64,000 bases of DNA from the NCBI GenBank assembly GCA_032622095.1, contig CP136062.1, positions 154,996,875 through 155,060,874 on the forward strand. Direction: 5' to 3'. The notes beneath the pieces are model-generated. The model was not told where the DNA came from. It saw only the letters and a program-made list of their open reading frames with translations, and searched no databases. Position numbers and translations under genes: made by a program. This DNA is from Siphonodentalium dalli (taxonomy: Eukaryota > Mollusca > Scaphopoda > Gadilida > Siphonodentaliidae). This document shows, piece after piece, positions 46,413-58,746 of this stretch (positions within the stretch are counted from its first letter, which is position 1; the number at the start of each line of letters is the position of its first letter).

Positions 46413-48940
46413 ATTTGGTACTTTGTTGTGAAAAACGGGGTGGAACCTTGTACTGATAAGTTAATATTCTGCATTTCAGCTAACATACATAATACGAACG
46501 CGTTGTCTAAGCCGAAAATATATAGAGGTTATTAATATACATGTACTGACATATAGTTATATGCCCGCATTTCAGCTGTAAATCATACACCGGATTCCAA
46601 TACCACATGTACCTCACCCATCTGTTTAGCATGTTTTGTTGCTGACTGCATAACAGGGACACAAGTTCGAACATTATATATATATAATTTAAAGGAAAAC
46701 ACTAATTGTGAAACTTAAGAGAGCAATTTGATGAATTATTTCTACTTTCAAATATCGTGCAATTAAATCTTCTCACCAAACGCTCTTGGTTCTAAAAGAC
46801 TGAACACTTAAGAGAGGACTCCAAACCTTAGACGTGAACTGCGATCCTCTCTTATGTTATCATCAAACAATTCACTATGCTTTGTCAATTTCTTGTGTAC
46901 TTTACAATGATGCCACAGTAATGACGCCGATTAACATGCCGCCATGCATAATCCACATAGCAATGTCAACTATGGTTCTTTATATCTATAGTCGCGTAAG
47001 TGTGATCGATGGAAACCGAGGGCAACACGAGACGTGTTTGGGAAAATATGCAAGTACAGTATGCCGTTATCGCCGGTGCTTGAGAGCAACGCGGATATGT
47101 GTCGCCCTACCCAGAACGGACTGCAACCCGAGGCTCTTGGGGTGACATTCCTGTCCATATCAGTGACATATCATACATAGTTCCATGAGCTCTGATATTT
47201 CAGACATCTATCCATGACTTGTCTTTAATTTCACATGTGACTTTCAAACTTGCCTTGTTGTACAAAACCCATTTCACTTTAAGCTATTCGGGTGATTTAT
47301 TGAGGAATCGCCATCAGGAGTGCATAGATATTCACCATGCGAACTCGATCAACACTTACTTGTCTCCATATATACCACTGTTTTTTTTCTAATGCTTGCT
47401 GCTAATTGATCATAATAAAGAATCCCTAAAGTTGCCCACTTTTGCAGAGGGGTACATCCATTGATGTGTGGTGCAGGAGTTATGGGGATACTAGGGCAGC
47501 TGTGTCAAGTGAGACATCGACCTGTGGTAACGGCTTAGCTCATGGTCCTCTTTGGTCCCACATCTCTTCAAGACGGGTGGTTGAGTTGACCCGGCTCAAT
47601 CAATCGGCTAGTCACGTCCCTCGCAGTGTTTCAGATTACATTTCTGCCGTCTGCTGTATTTTGTTTCCGGTGTCTAGTAGTGTGTTGTTGTTCGTGTGTG
47701 TTGTGCCATTAATTTCGTCTTCGTGACTTAAATGTTTCAATACTATACTGTTAACGCCTGTCTCATTATGGCGAGGTACCGATAGGCTGATATGTGAAGT
47801 ATCTAAACCGGTCACAATTCAGCTATGTACCAATCTTTGACCCGACCTTAATTCGGTGGGTAGTCCGAGGCGGCTGCGAGGATAGTTGTCGATCATCCGC
47901 TTTTCATATGGCAACTAAAAAAAAACGTAAAATTGACCTTCCACCAAGTTCCACTGATGCTGAGGTATTTCCTTAGTACTTGGTTTTGATCAAATGTCAA
48001 GAAACCTTCTGCATTTGTTATTGATAAAACGCTACAAAGCATAGCCGGACAATCAAAATCTGTCAAACCGATCAGGACTGGCCACTAAGTGGATCTCTTC
48101 TGATCAAATGTTCAAGAAAAATTCAAGCAAACGCTCTTATTCAATTAACATCCATTGCACAAACACCAATATTGCTCACACATCTCAAGTCATTGAACAG
48201 TAGTAGAGCTGTGTTGAGAATTCGCGATATAGCTGATTCCTTTGAATCAGAGATATTGGCTGAGAACACCACAGGGAGTTCCAGAAGTCCGTAGATTTAC
48301 TAAGACAGTTGATGGTCAAAACGTTCCGTTGAATAATTATCTTTTGACCTTCAGTCGTTGCGACCATCCACCGACATTGAAGGTTCGGTATATGAAGACG
48401 GATATAAGCACATATGTTCCAAACCCATTGCAATGTTTTAAATGTCAAGGCTATGACCATGAACATTGTAAAAGTGAAGAAACCAGGTGCGCACACTGTT
48501 CCATTCCTGGTCATAAGGATTGTACGAATATTAAGCAATGTTCAAACTCTCAAGGTTAACATGCTTCAATGGATCATCCATGTCCCAATTTGGAGTATGA
48601 ATTCAAGATTCAATGATATATTGCTGAGACGAATATGTCATATATAGATGCTAAGAAAATAGTTTGTCCTCGGCCACAGATTACGTACTCAACAATAGGG
48701 TCTACAAAACGTGTGATGACGACAGCACTCAAACACAGAGTCAAACTAAACTCGTCAGTGTATCACTAGCAACGCACGTGCAGGAATAGTGATACTATTC
48801 CTGTTCCAGAACCAGTAGCGCAAGTAATGGATTACGTCTCCTCTGTCGAGACAGATCATCCGAAACAATCTATGCAAGTTGATCATATTGTTCAAAAACA
48901 AAAATCTCAAAAATCTGTCAAATCTTTGACTCTCGGAAAC
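46413..48940 (+). pseudogene. Jockey/I-like LINE, 5' region and ORF1, no ORF2
   Basis: A 5' leader of about 1.5 kb (to 47907) precedes a broken ORF1 starting at the ATG at 47908 (MATKKKRKIDLPPSS, then frameshifts and stops). The best-preserved part, 48242-48559, has NNYLLTFSR, then YVPNPLQCFKCQGY and a CCHC-like zinc-knuckle pair (CFKCQGYDHEHC; CAHCSIPGHKDC), typical of the nucleic-acid-binding ORF1 of Jockey/I-group LINEs. The His-Cys spacing is shortened, another sign of decay. No endonuclease or reverse transcriptase follows. The leader is repeated at 54219-55880. Confidence 0.7.
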
Positions 48941-49690
48941 AGCGTTTGATCTTTGAGTTTTTAATGTTCGATGCTATGCTTCGAGAGAACATGTTAACAT
49001 GGAGGGAAGTGGATACCATGTATGCTATGTGGAGGGAGGCTGGCTGTTGGGCGAGGGATCAACTACTGAGTCAACTAACCAATTATCAACTTGTTGAATT
49101 GACCCCATATTCAACAGATTATAAATATATTATCAACCATTCATGAGGTTTATTTGCCAGCTACTTCAAATGTTATAAGCCGGAGCCTTGTTAAATTAAA
49201 TTAAATTTTGCTGTCTAATTTTATACAGGTTTTATATCTTGGCTGTTCTCAAAGCAGTATTGTTGTCTATTTTGATATTATGTGTTATCTGTGTTTACAC
49301 AATGGTCAGTTTCTTAATGGTTCCGACCGCAATCGAGCACTCTCGCTCTGGTTTCTGTGTTTTTATTTGTATGTATTTTGTTTAATTTTGGTATAATTCA
49401 TGGCTTTGTCTAAACACAGTTGCTGCGTTTAGATACCCACATTAGTTCAGTTTTGTTTCTAGTTTATTGAGCAATATCCACAATTTCACAGAATTTTTAA
49501 GGCATATCGAAGTGTCAGCCACTGGTTATCGAAGTCACGATTCATATTACATTTTGCGCTGTATCTCTCGCATTCATATCTAAATTTGACATCACAAAGG
49601 AACAAGCGAGACAACTGCATGGGCGTGAATTTTGTTCTATACATATATTGTTTCAAAACCAGCAGGAAAATATAACTTTTTTGTGTTCAT
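48941..49690. other. No clear gene; junk between two LINE relics
   Basis: Short frames only. The stretch around 49140-49200 could be a decayed LINE end, but I cannot support that. Confidence 0.35.
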
Positions 49691-49693
49691 GAA

Positions 49694-51213
49694 CTAGACC
49701 GAAAATGATATTATTTTTTGTAGATCAACGGGGAATTGGTTGTTTCTTGTCCATGTTAAAATTTCGTTTATAAAAGTTTGGACATGGGGACAATCCCAGC
49801 AAATATTAGTATTTGTTTCTTGTATGTTTTGACAGCGATTACAAAAACCATCGACTCGAATGTTAGCCACCTTCAGAAATGTATTGGTACTAATAATTCG
49901 TGTATTGATTCTGAATTGGAGCCACTGTAATTTCGTACCGATTTTAAAGGGAATGCTCAAATAATCTTCTCAATTTTCTATCTATTCGCCTATTTCGGAT
50001 TCCCATTTTTGGCATGCATTCGGCATAGTGTTCCCACTTGCAAGAATTGTGTAAAATAATGTCCGCCTTTTAAGTCACGGAGTATCGGAGGAAGATTATT
50101 GTGTGGGCATGTGCAGGGTACACGAATTAAGGGTTGATTAAGAGAACTTGCCAATGACAGTATATGACGTATTGTGTTGCTGATTGTTATGAAATCGACA
50201 CGATGTTGAAAGTTGAATATAATGTATATGGGGTATGGCATTTACTATCTGGTTGGAATTGATCATTTATAAAATATATCCCCGCATCTCTCCAAGATTT
50301 AAAGTTGATCGACGAACCTCCGATTTTTATATTCGGATTATTCCAGATATTTGAGGCCATAATATTATTATTTGAATTATTTGATCGCATAAGTTTACAC
50401 CATGGGCCGAAATCATCTCTCTAGAATGGATTTGCGAACTTGTTTGTTTGCTTTACAATATAATTTGCATGGTAAGTGAGAGATAGTGGGTCGTTTAAGA
50501 AAGGGGTGGTATTGCACAATGAAGCCCATTTCGATTGTTTGCAAATCAAGCGTCGTATCCAGTTAATTTTCATGGCGCTCTCAAAGTTTTCAACATTAAT
50601 CATCTTCAAACCTCCGCGCATATGGTCGGCACATAGTTGTTTGCTTTTTATTCTATCACGTTTGGAATTCGAAATGAAATTGTATAAACAGGTATTTAGG
50701 GCTTTCAAAAAAGCTGTATCTGGACGTGGAAGAGTTATAAATAAGTGGGTCGATTTTGGTAAGATGAGGGATTTGACAACTGTTATTCTACCTAAAGGGG
50801 TCAGGAGTCTGTGTTTCCAAATGTTTGTGATCTTTTCTATATCTTCGAGTCTATCATTGTATTTTACATTCATGATTATTAAATTAGTGTCGAAATGTAT
50901 CCCTAATTTTTTTTAAATGCTTACAGTAGACAGGTTTAGTTCCGTAATAGCTTGTCGTATTTTATTTTGTGACCCTATCCCTATCCATGACTGCTTGATA
51001 TTTTTCAGGATTTATGCGCAGACCCGATATCCGAGCAAATTCGTCCAGTGTTAAGTACGATTCACGTAGACTATTTTCAGAACCAACAAGTACGAGCGTC
51101 GTGTCGTCCGTTTTCTCTATAGTTGGGAATTTGGTGGGATGCAGATTGGAATTAGAAGATGAAATCCTCCACCACAACAAAAACCATATAGTCACCCCAT
51201 GTATGAGTCTCAC
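49694..51213 (-). pseudogene. L1-like LINE ORF2, C-terminal half, decayed
   Basis: Minus-strand fragments in order match L1-type ORF2. DDTTLVLVGSENSL and LDEFARISGLRINPEK (50962-51213) cover the reverse-transcriptase DD motif region, with the usual YADD reduced to TDD. WKHRLLTPLGRITVVKSLIL and GGLKMINVENFESAMKINWI lie in 50421-50873, and IWNNPNIKIGG in 50187-50390. A C-terminal Cys segment, CNRCQNIQETNTNICWDCPH, lies in 49694-49960. The frames are broken by shifts and stops. The N-terminal endonuclease is absent, so this is a 5'-truncated dead copy. Confidence 0.8.
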
Positions 51214-51732
51214 ATGTGGCCACTCACCTGTTCTGAGACTATTGATATCCGTTCGGTGACGAATGAAATTGTGAAATCCATGTCAATTGCTGAGCATTCA
51301 CCGTTATATTTAGACTGGATATCAAGTTTAAAACAAACGGGTTGTTTTAAAGTTGGAACTCGGGTTTCACAAACTTGTATTTGGTGTCTCACCTGCAACC
51401 TTGGTAAAACGTTTAGCAGTTGGAAATGTCATCCATGCCTGGTAAGTTAGTTGGAGGAACATGACAAAAATGGTGGGGGTGACCGGTGATATGTTCAACT
51501 TGTTTTGTAGTCAAGTTGGTTTGCTATTACTAATTATATATTTATCAGTGATATGGGAGATGGGTACCCATAAGTGATTTAGCACCTGTCCTCCAATTCC
51601 ACAATATATGTGTTATATGTCATGGGTTATATAGATTAGACAAATAAATATGTTTAAACTAAAAATGGTTGAAATTGTTTTAATTCTTCTATTTTTGGAC
51701 CAAAATTGGAATGATATCCTAATTTCGGTCAA
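51214..51732. other. No gene seen
   Basis: Could contain further decayed LINE sequence next to the L1-like relic. Nothing recognisable. Confidence 0.35.
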
Positions 51733-51975
51733 CTGTTTGGATTGAATTGTCATCAGCTGAAAACCTTTCGAACCTTTATTATAGGGGTGTCAGTTGGGGA
51801 GTTTTCAACATCTGGACAGAATGGTCATCAGCTGGAAACCATTCGAACCTTTATTATTGGGGTATTTGTTGAGGTTTCCAACATCTGGACAGAATGGTCA
51901 TCATTTGGAAACCATTCGAACCTTTATTATAGGGGTGTCAATTTGGGAGTTTCCATCAGCTGGACGGAATGAAGT
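51733..51975. repeat. ~74-bp tandem array, three units
   Basis: Three copies contain CATCAGCTG or CATCATTTG followed by GAACCTTTATTAT and GGGGT (anchors near 51751, 51826 and 51898), then AACATCTGGACAGAATGGT. Copies differ by a few per cent by eye. Confidence 0.85.
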
Positions 51976-53609
51976 ACTAGTTGGAAAATTTTAATCCATT
52001 GGAGAGTGGCGATGATAGGTACATGGGCCTACAATATATCTAACTTAGCGGACTTGGGATAAGTTGGGAATTTCCAGTAAGTTAATTCAATTATTATCCA
52101 CCCAATTTAATGGTCTCATTTAAGAAATTGTCCAGTCATTTTTATCGGACATTTCCTTATTTTGCACCACAATTGTTTTGTTTTGTCTTAATATAATGTT
52201 GAGTGATTTTGCTGTTATACTCTTTCTTATGCATATTATTATTCTTTTTTTTTGGTTCTGTATTTTGTTTTAGTATTTTTTTTTTTTTTTTAAATTAGTA
52301 TTTTATCAAATAATTTATTCCCAAATGATGAATTAGTGGTTTTCCTTGATACGAATTGTGTATCGGAGAGGGGCGCTGATAGAACATTTTGGTATCGGCG
52401 ATTGTCGTACTTAATTATGCATGTATACGCTTCTCCGTTATACGCGAGCACTCTCATGACGTGGCATAATAGTGGTACTTCTCAAATCAGAAAATTGGGA
52501 GCTAGGGTGACGGGGGCTGGCAGAATGGACACTAACATTGTCGCCAACTTCACCAAACGTAAGATTTATGGAGGCAATAACTCAGTATGGGTATTCGTTG
52601 TTTCAAATGTGCTTAATTCAATGAGCTTGAACAGTTTCTCATTTATTATCGAAATGGCAATGTATCGATCGGAATGGCACATTGAGAGGTGCAGATTTTC
52701 GAATATGTTTGGGTTAGAACCCGGGCGAACATAGTCTAGCGATTATCTTAAACACTGCATTGATGTAATAAAGTTGTGTTGAAAATTTCTTTTGTCATGG
52801 TGGGGGTCTTGACAGCAGTGGCAATGGTTATTCTTTGACATTGATACATCAATCATATATACATATGTATACATATATACACCTATGCAGTAAATTATTG
52901 TGTGTAGGCTATGATTATGTAAATTTAGTACTCAAATAAAGCATATCAAAAATACATTCTAACTCGCATGGACAACGCCGGATAGCCCAATTAGTTACTA
53001 TATATGAACATACTCAAGTATTTTTATAAACCTATATTTCAATCAATGCAATACTTACCACCAGGGACATGTGTCAGGGTGGATTTCCAAGAGTACAACA
53101 GTTTGACATTTAATGCCTGACACAACATTAATTGGAAATTTCCGACGAAACTATTTTGAATTTTGTGCTGATAATTTGATATAACAAAGAGTATTATTGT
53201 GTATTTAGACTGAAGGACCGAATTTTTGACTGAAATGCAGCAATCAGTTGAGACTTCTCAACCATTGGTTGTGTTACGATGGGAATGTCCAATAGTTGGA
53301 AAGTTTGATAATACAGATTCAGATTAAATAGTGTATGTATGTTACAAGGGTGACTTACACTGCGATTTATCGAAGGTCAGAAAGTCGCCGCATTTCTTCG
53401 TTGAGCCAAGTGCGGGCGCACCATCTCATCTCTATGTAACATTTATGGTACTCGTATATATATATCAGCAGCATCCCATCGATGGCGCTGGCCGTGTCGA
53501 TCTCACATTCCAACATATCAAGTGACATTATTTTGACCGGCATAAGAATACCAACACGCACTGTATTCTTAATATAATTGTAAATAGCTCAGCGATATCA
53601 GCAATCACG
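51976..53609. other. No gene assigned; one 132-codon frame
   Basis: A plus-strand frame at 52336-52734 is open for 132 codons but shows no domain, no signal peptide and no splice context. Around 53080-53310 lies a diverged copy of the TTGGAAATTTCC-containing repeat seen near 3.2 and 6.9 kb. I support no gene here. Confidence 0.35.
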
Positions 53610-53915
53610 CGGGTGTATCGATGGCTCAGTCGGATAGGGGTACAACTCCAAGCCGACTCGCCCTCCAGCGCTGGCGATGAGGGTTCAAATCCAGATATTT
53701 CCATCATGGACATTCTAACTTGAAATCGTTATCTGGTGGAGTTGCCAATCACTCGCCGATGGCCAGTGGTTTGCCGCACATGGCCGACGAGAGTTTAGAT
53801 TAGCCGTAAATGTGCGGATTTCATCCACCACTAAAACTGGCAATGTCGTATTATGGTCTTGGCTGCTGAAAGTGACCTTAAACCCAAACCAATCAATCAG
53901 CAATCATGCAAAAAA
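53610..53915 (+). mobile_element. tRNA-derived SINE
   Basis: The head has an A box TGGCTCAGTCGG (53622-53633) and a B box GGTTCAAATCC (53682-53692), the internal promoter of RNA polymerase III. A tRNA-unrelated body follows, ending near AAAGTGACCTTAAACCCAAA and a short CAAT-type tail. The body resembles widely shared molluscan SINEs from memory. A functional tRNA is unlikely because the head does not fold into a full cloverleaf with an acceptor stem by eye. Confidence 0.75.
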
Positions 53916-54218
53916 TCGCAGTTCTACATGATCATTGTTAAAGCTTATTGGTTGACAACTGTCACAAAATCCGTTTTGACTATTTTACAGCTGGCATTTC
54001 TGCAGTTTTCAGTGCAATATTGCAAGCGTATGAATGTACCATAACGGCAGTGTGATATCAAACAATGTGAGAATAATATAAATAAATAGTTGTAAAATCA
54101 ACCTAACGTGCGAATGATGAACAATCAAAGAAATAACCTGTGTCGTTACTGCGAAACCAGAAATCGGTATTCTCGTATCACGAGTCTCCGTCCCAAGAAC
54201 ATCCTCAAGCGTACACTA
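53916..54218. other. No feature seen
   Basis: Short AT-rich interval between the SINE and the second LINE leader copy. Confidence 0.4.
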
Positions 54219-55880
54219 CTGGTACTTTGTTCTGGGAAATAGGGTGTAACGGACTGTAACCTTGTACTGGTGAGTTAATATTCTGCATTACTGAAGTATA
54301 GTTATATGCCCGCATTTCAGCTGTACATCATACACCGGATGCCAATGTCACATGTCACCCCTCGGTTTAGCAGGTTGTTGCTGACTGCATACCAGAGAAG
54401 GGACACAAGTTAGTTCATTATATATGTACGTTAAAGGACAAAATAATTGTAAAATTTAAAAGAGCAATGTGATGAATTATTTCTACTTTCAAATATCGTG
54501 CAATGGAATCTTCCCACCAAACGCTCTTGGTTCTAGAAGACTGAAAAACTTAGAGGAGAGGACTTAAAATACTCAGACTTGTGCTATCCTCTCTTATGTT
54601 ATCATCTCACACCTCAGTATGCTTTATCAAGTCCTTATGTATAACCAATTGTAAGATGGGTATTGGAGGAATAATTATTGCCACATTCATGCCGCCGATG
54701 GATACATCGTTAATATGCCATCATGCATAAGTCGCATACCAATGTCGAATATGGTTCTTTATATCTATAGTCGCGTAGGTGTGATCGATGGAAACGAGAG
54801 CAAGACGAGACGTGTTTGGGCAAATATGTAAGTACAGTATACAGTTGTCGCTAGTGCTTGAGTGCAACGCGGATGTGTATCGCCCGATCGAGAACGGAAT
54901 ACCACCCGAGGCTATTGGGTGACATTCCTGTCCATATCAGTGTCATATCATACATAGTTCCACGAGCTCTGATATTTCAGACATCTATGCATAGTTTGTC
55001 TTTAGTTTCACATGTGACTTTCAAAATTGCCTTGTTATAATTATGTTGAACAGCTATTGCAATCCGACAAGTTAACATAATCGTAGACGCATTTCAGCAT
55101 CTGATACAAAACCCATTTCACTTTAAGCTATTCGGGTGATTTATTGAGGAATCGCCATTAGGAGTGCATGGATATTCACCATGTGATCTCTATCAACACT
55201 TATTTGGCTCTACATATACCACTATTTTTGAATTGCTTGCTGCCAATTGATCATAATAAAGAAATCATCCCCGTATGGACCCGGGTAGAATAGGTTCACT
55301 TATTAAGAATCCCGTAAAGATTTACCCTAAAGTGGTCCACTTTTGCCGAGGGGTGCATCCCTTGATGTGTGGTGCAGGAGTTCTGTGAATACTAGGGCAG
55401 CCATGTCAAGTGAGACATCGACCTGTGGTAATGGCTTAGCTCATGGTCCTCTTTGGTTCTACATCTCTTCAATACGGGTGGTTGAGTTGATCCGGCTCAA
55501 TCAATCGGCTAGTCACGACACTCACATTGTTTCAGATTAAATTTCTGCCACCTGTTATTTTTTTTTTCTGGTATCTAGTTGTGTGTTCTGTGTATCATGT
55601 ATGTTGTGCCGTTAATTTCGTCTTCATGACTTATAAATGTTTCAACAGTGTACTGCTAACGCCTGTCTCATTGTGGTGATGTACCAAGAGGCTGGTATAA
55701 GCAATGACTAACGGGTCACCGCTCCGGCTATGTACCAGTCTTTGGCCCGACCATAATTCGATGAGTAGTCCGAGGTGTCTGCTGGAATAGTTGTCGATCA
55801 TCTGCTTTTATTTTCATTTGGCAACTAAAAAAACGAAAGATTGACCATCCGCCAAATTTTACTGATACCTAACATCGTAG
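54219..55880 (+). repeat. Second copy of LINE 5' leader
   Basis: Collinear with 46413-47940. Shared anchors include AATATTCTGCATT, GAAACC or GAAACG followed by GAG.GCAA.ACGAGACGTG, ATCGACCTGTGGTAA and the first ORF1 codons (GGCAACTAAAAAAA.CG). It has two extra segments, about 70 bp near 55035-55104 and about 50 bp near 55266-55325. It breaks off just after the ORF1 start, so only the front of the element remains. Confidence 0.75.
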
Positions 55881-57599
55881 TTCTCTGGACGATATTCCTC
55901 GCTTCCGTGCAATAGACAGTATATAAACTAAGTATCCGGGAAAACGGAATACAACTGCAGACCCACAAGGTAAAATGAGTAATAATATGATATACAGTTC
56001 AATTACAACAAAAAGAAAGGACATTTCGTCACTTGACTTGGTCAGACGGCCTCCCAAATCTCGATCGACCGAGGACCTACTACTCATTTGCGATCGACGG
56101 CTATGGAAGTGGCCAGATGTTCACAAATCCGGGATGACGCCGGCGACACAAACAATATGCTATGTCATCCGAAACGTACAAACTATGGCTGTCAATACAT
56201 CTATGCATTCATAAGGTTTTCTTTAAATCAGCTATGCAATCTACTACAGAGTGCGCAAATCACCTCAAAGTAGAGATGAACAACGTGAAACCCATGCACA
56301 CAAAACTATTAAGAAGAATACCAAAACATCAGCAAACAAAAATGACAAACAATACATGATTGATTACGCCGAGCACCAATGTAGGCAAACGAGCCGACAC
56401 TTCATAAAAATTTTAATTTATGAGAAAGTGAATAACCTCATGGATACTCCAACCAACGACCGTACCATATAATCCAGGAAGAAGATCCCTAACCAAACTA
56501 TTCCCCCCAGATCAATTGCAAATACCACCCTCTTGGAAAAGATCGATAGTTCACGTTGCTGCGAAGGCTCAAAGTTTCTCCGATGACAAGGAAACCGGGT
56601 GGGAACAAAATGATGTCCGGCAAGCCTCTGATACCCCAACAAGCTTTCAAATAACAAATGTTTAGACCCGACAGGCCAATTCCCCCAAGCCTCGACGTTC
56701 GGCTCCGCTGCCTTCAATTCCCTCAACAATAGACCTATGGAATAATCTCGACCACAACGAAACAAGTTATGCATCCCTGGCATAATTTACAGAGTTCCTA
56801 AATGGGGACCAGGGAGTTAACCAACATTATTATGAAGCTAATACCAGGCAAACACATATTAACCACACCCGCCCAGACTCAACTGTAGTGATTTAAATGA
56901 TCACACATACACACATTTCATCGCCGACCACCACCCGTACTGATTATATGGACACATAGAGGACAACGACCATTACCTCATGATCAGCGACATCCGAAAG
57001 GAATTCGCCTCTCCAGTCATTAAATGATACCTGCAACTTGACAACCCACAAGTGTCTTTGTGGATCCCCTGATATAACACCCGAACCCACTGTACAAAGT
57101 TGCAGAAGTACATATATACATATCTAGGACAAAGCATTTCGCCAACTAAGTTTGTAAATTGCCACGTTGAATGATCCAATGTTGTCAGACTAACAAGAGC
57201 AATGGATATATAGCAATAACTCGCGCAAGTACCAACGGCCTTCAGCCCGTTGGTGCGAGTACACCGAGTCATTCAAAAATACGAACAGCTCATTCTAAAC
57301 AAAACTATAAACTCTACCTGTGATAACCGATATGACTACTCTAAGCCCATTCCAATCTTATTCTTAACTCAGACTTGTACCATATCGTTATCATTACTGA
57401 TGGTCTATCACTCCCCATGAACATTTTCAGCAGCAACAACAACCCACAATTCTATGAATCTCTTTCGAACGTGTTGCATTATTAGTATTTCCATAAAATA
57501 TAGAATCAAACGACCCTGTTATTAAGATACCACCATTAGATATATGAACGCGGTATATATGGTTAACTGTTTAAAGTAAAATAGACCTCCCAAAACACA
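55881..57599. other. No gene assigned
   Basis: A minus-strand frame of 121 codons (56418-56783) and several short plus-strand frames (55975-56472) show no known domain. They may be decayed transposon coding sequence, which I cannot place. Confidence 0.35.
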
Positions 57600-58060
57600 T
57601 TTATCATACAATTCAATGGTATAAGAAACGGGCTCGGTGGAATAAATCATTTCTTTCGTTCGCTGTCCTTCAAATTTGTGGACATTAAATGCGAGTCATC
57701 CTTGCATACTTGCCTTGGGGGTTATTGAAATGCTAAGTTGACGAGTCGTTAGCCAGCTCCATCATAGTGGCATTAATGGTGTAGTTTAAAGGTCCCCAAA
57801 TGACACAGACCACACATTTATGAAAAAAATATTCTATAATCGATTATAGGGAGTCTAATGGTTTGGTTTAAGGATAAGAAAGTCGATGTCACAGTTATGC
57901 ATCAGTGAAAGAGCTCAAACATGATACACGCTTTGCTGATGTCAATTTAGATTTCCACCAAACCTATATATAGTCATGTCCATTGTACATGGAATTTAAG
58001 GTATGATTTAAAGTTGCAAAAGTTCCACCGCCGAAGTCAATGATGGGGCGAACCACCAAG
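57600..58060 (-). repeat. Interspersed repeat family, inverted copy
   Basis: Reverse-complement relative of 44395-44880, with anchors in the same order when read on the minus strand (the TTTAAATCATACC block, AGACTCCCTATA, then GCATTTCAATAACCCCCAAG and TTGAAGGACAGCGAACGAAAG). Confidence 0.6.
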
Positions 58061-58746
58061 ATTGACAACACATTTGTATCCTGGATGTCCCCAAACGTAT
58101 ATGTAGATATATGTGCTATACGAACACTAATGACGTAGCATAAATGTTCCGGATGGCTTCCATTTTGGGTCAGGAATTGATATCACGGACGAGGAGCAAC
58201 ACAATTGATAAAACTAATTCAACGATTTTCATAGAAACTGATATGTAGACGTCTACATGATATACTGAACGGGAATTGGTGTCGGTTAATTGGATTAAGA
58301 CCATAATAGATAAGACAAACGTTTCTAAAAAGTGTCGCTGATGCACAACATAATTAATTATGTGGTGGATAATTTGGCCACAAATGGGGGCAAAATTGAC
58401 ATCAATACACTTTTTTGCGTTTGTTTCAGTGTTCGGCTCGGAAGTTTCATCTAGAACGAACCGCGTATATGTACCTCTGTAGAACGATATGCGCATTATT
58501 CAATTATACAGTTTAATTATAATAGCATGGGGCTCTCAACACAGCAGTTTTTTTTATATTATATATTATGTGGGGTACATATCTGAACGAAGAGAATAAC
58601 CATGCGTCTAGAACCACCGGAGCCTTTGATTTGTCTTCTGGTGGGCACCACGCCCGAATCGAAACATTTTCTGAATAACATTCAACTATAATATCGCAGT
58701 TCAGATAACATCGATAGGACCCAATATCAACGGGGAAGGAGGGTGT
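58061..58746. other. No gene seen
   Basis: Interval upstream of the Helitron relic. Two minus-strand frames of about 100 codons have no recognisable motif. Confidence 0.35.

Noticed and set aside
50476-50916. 146-codon plus-strand frame
   Set aside because: It is the complement of the L1-like ORF2 fragment on the minus strand.
52336-52734. 132-codon plus-strand frame
   Set aside because: No domain, splice context or repeat relation. A weak end similarity (F-G-x-E-P-G-R-T) to a frame in the LTR element near 12.8 kb is too short to use.
53610-53700. Functional tRNA gene
   Set aside because: A and B boxes are good, but no acceptor stem closes by eye and a SINE body follows directly.
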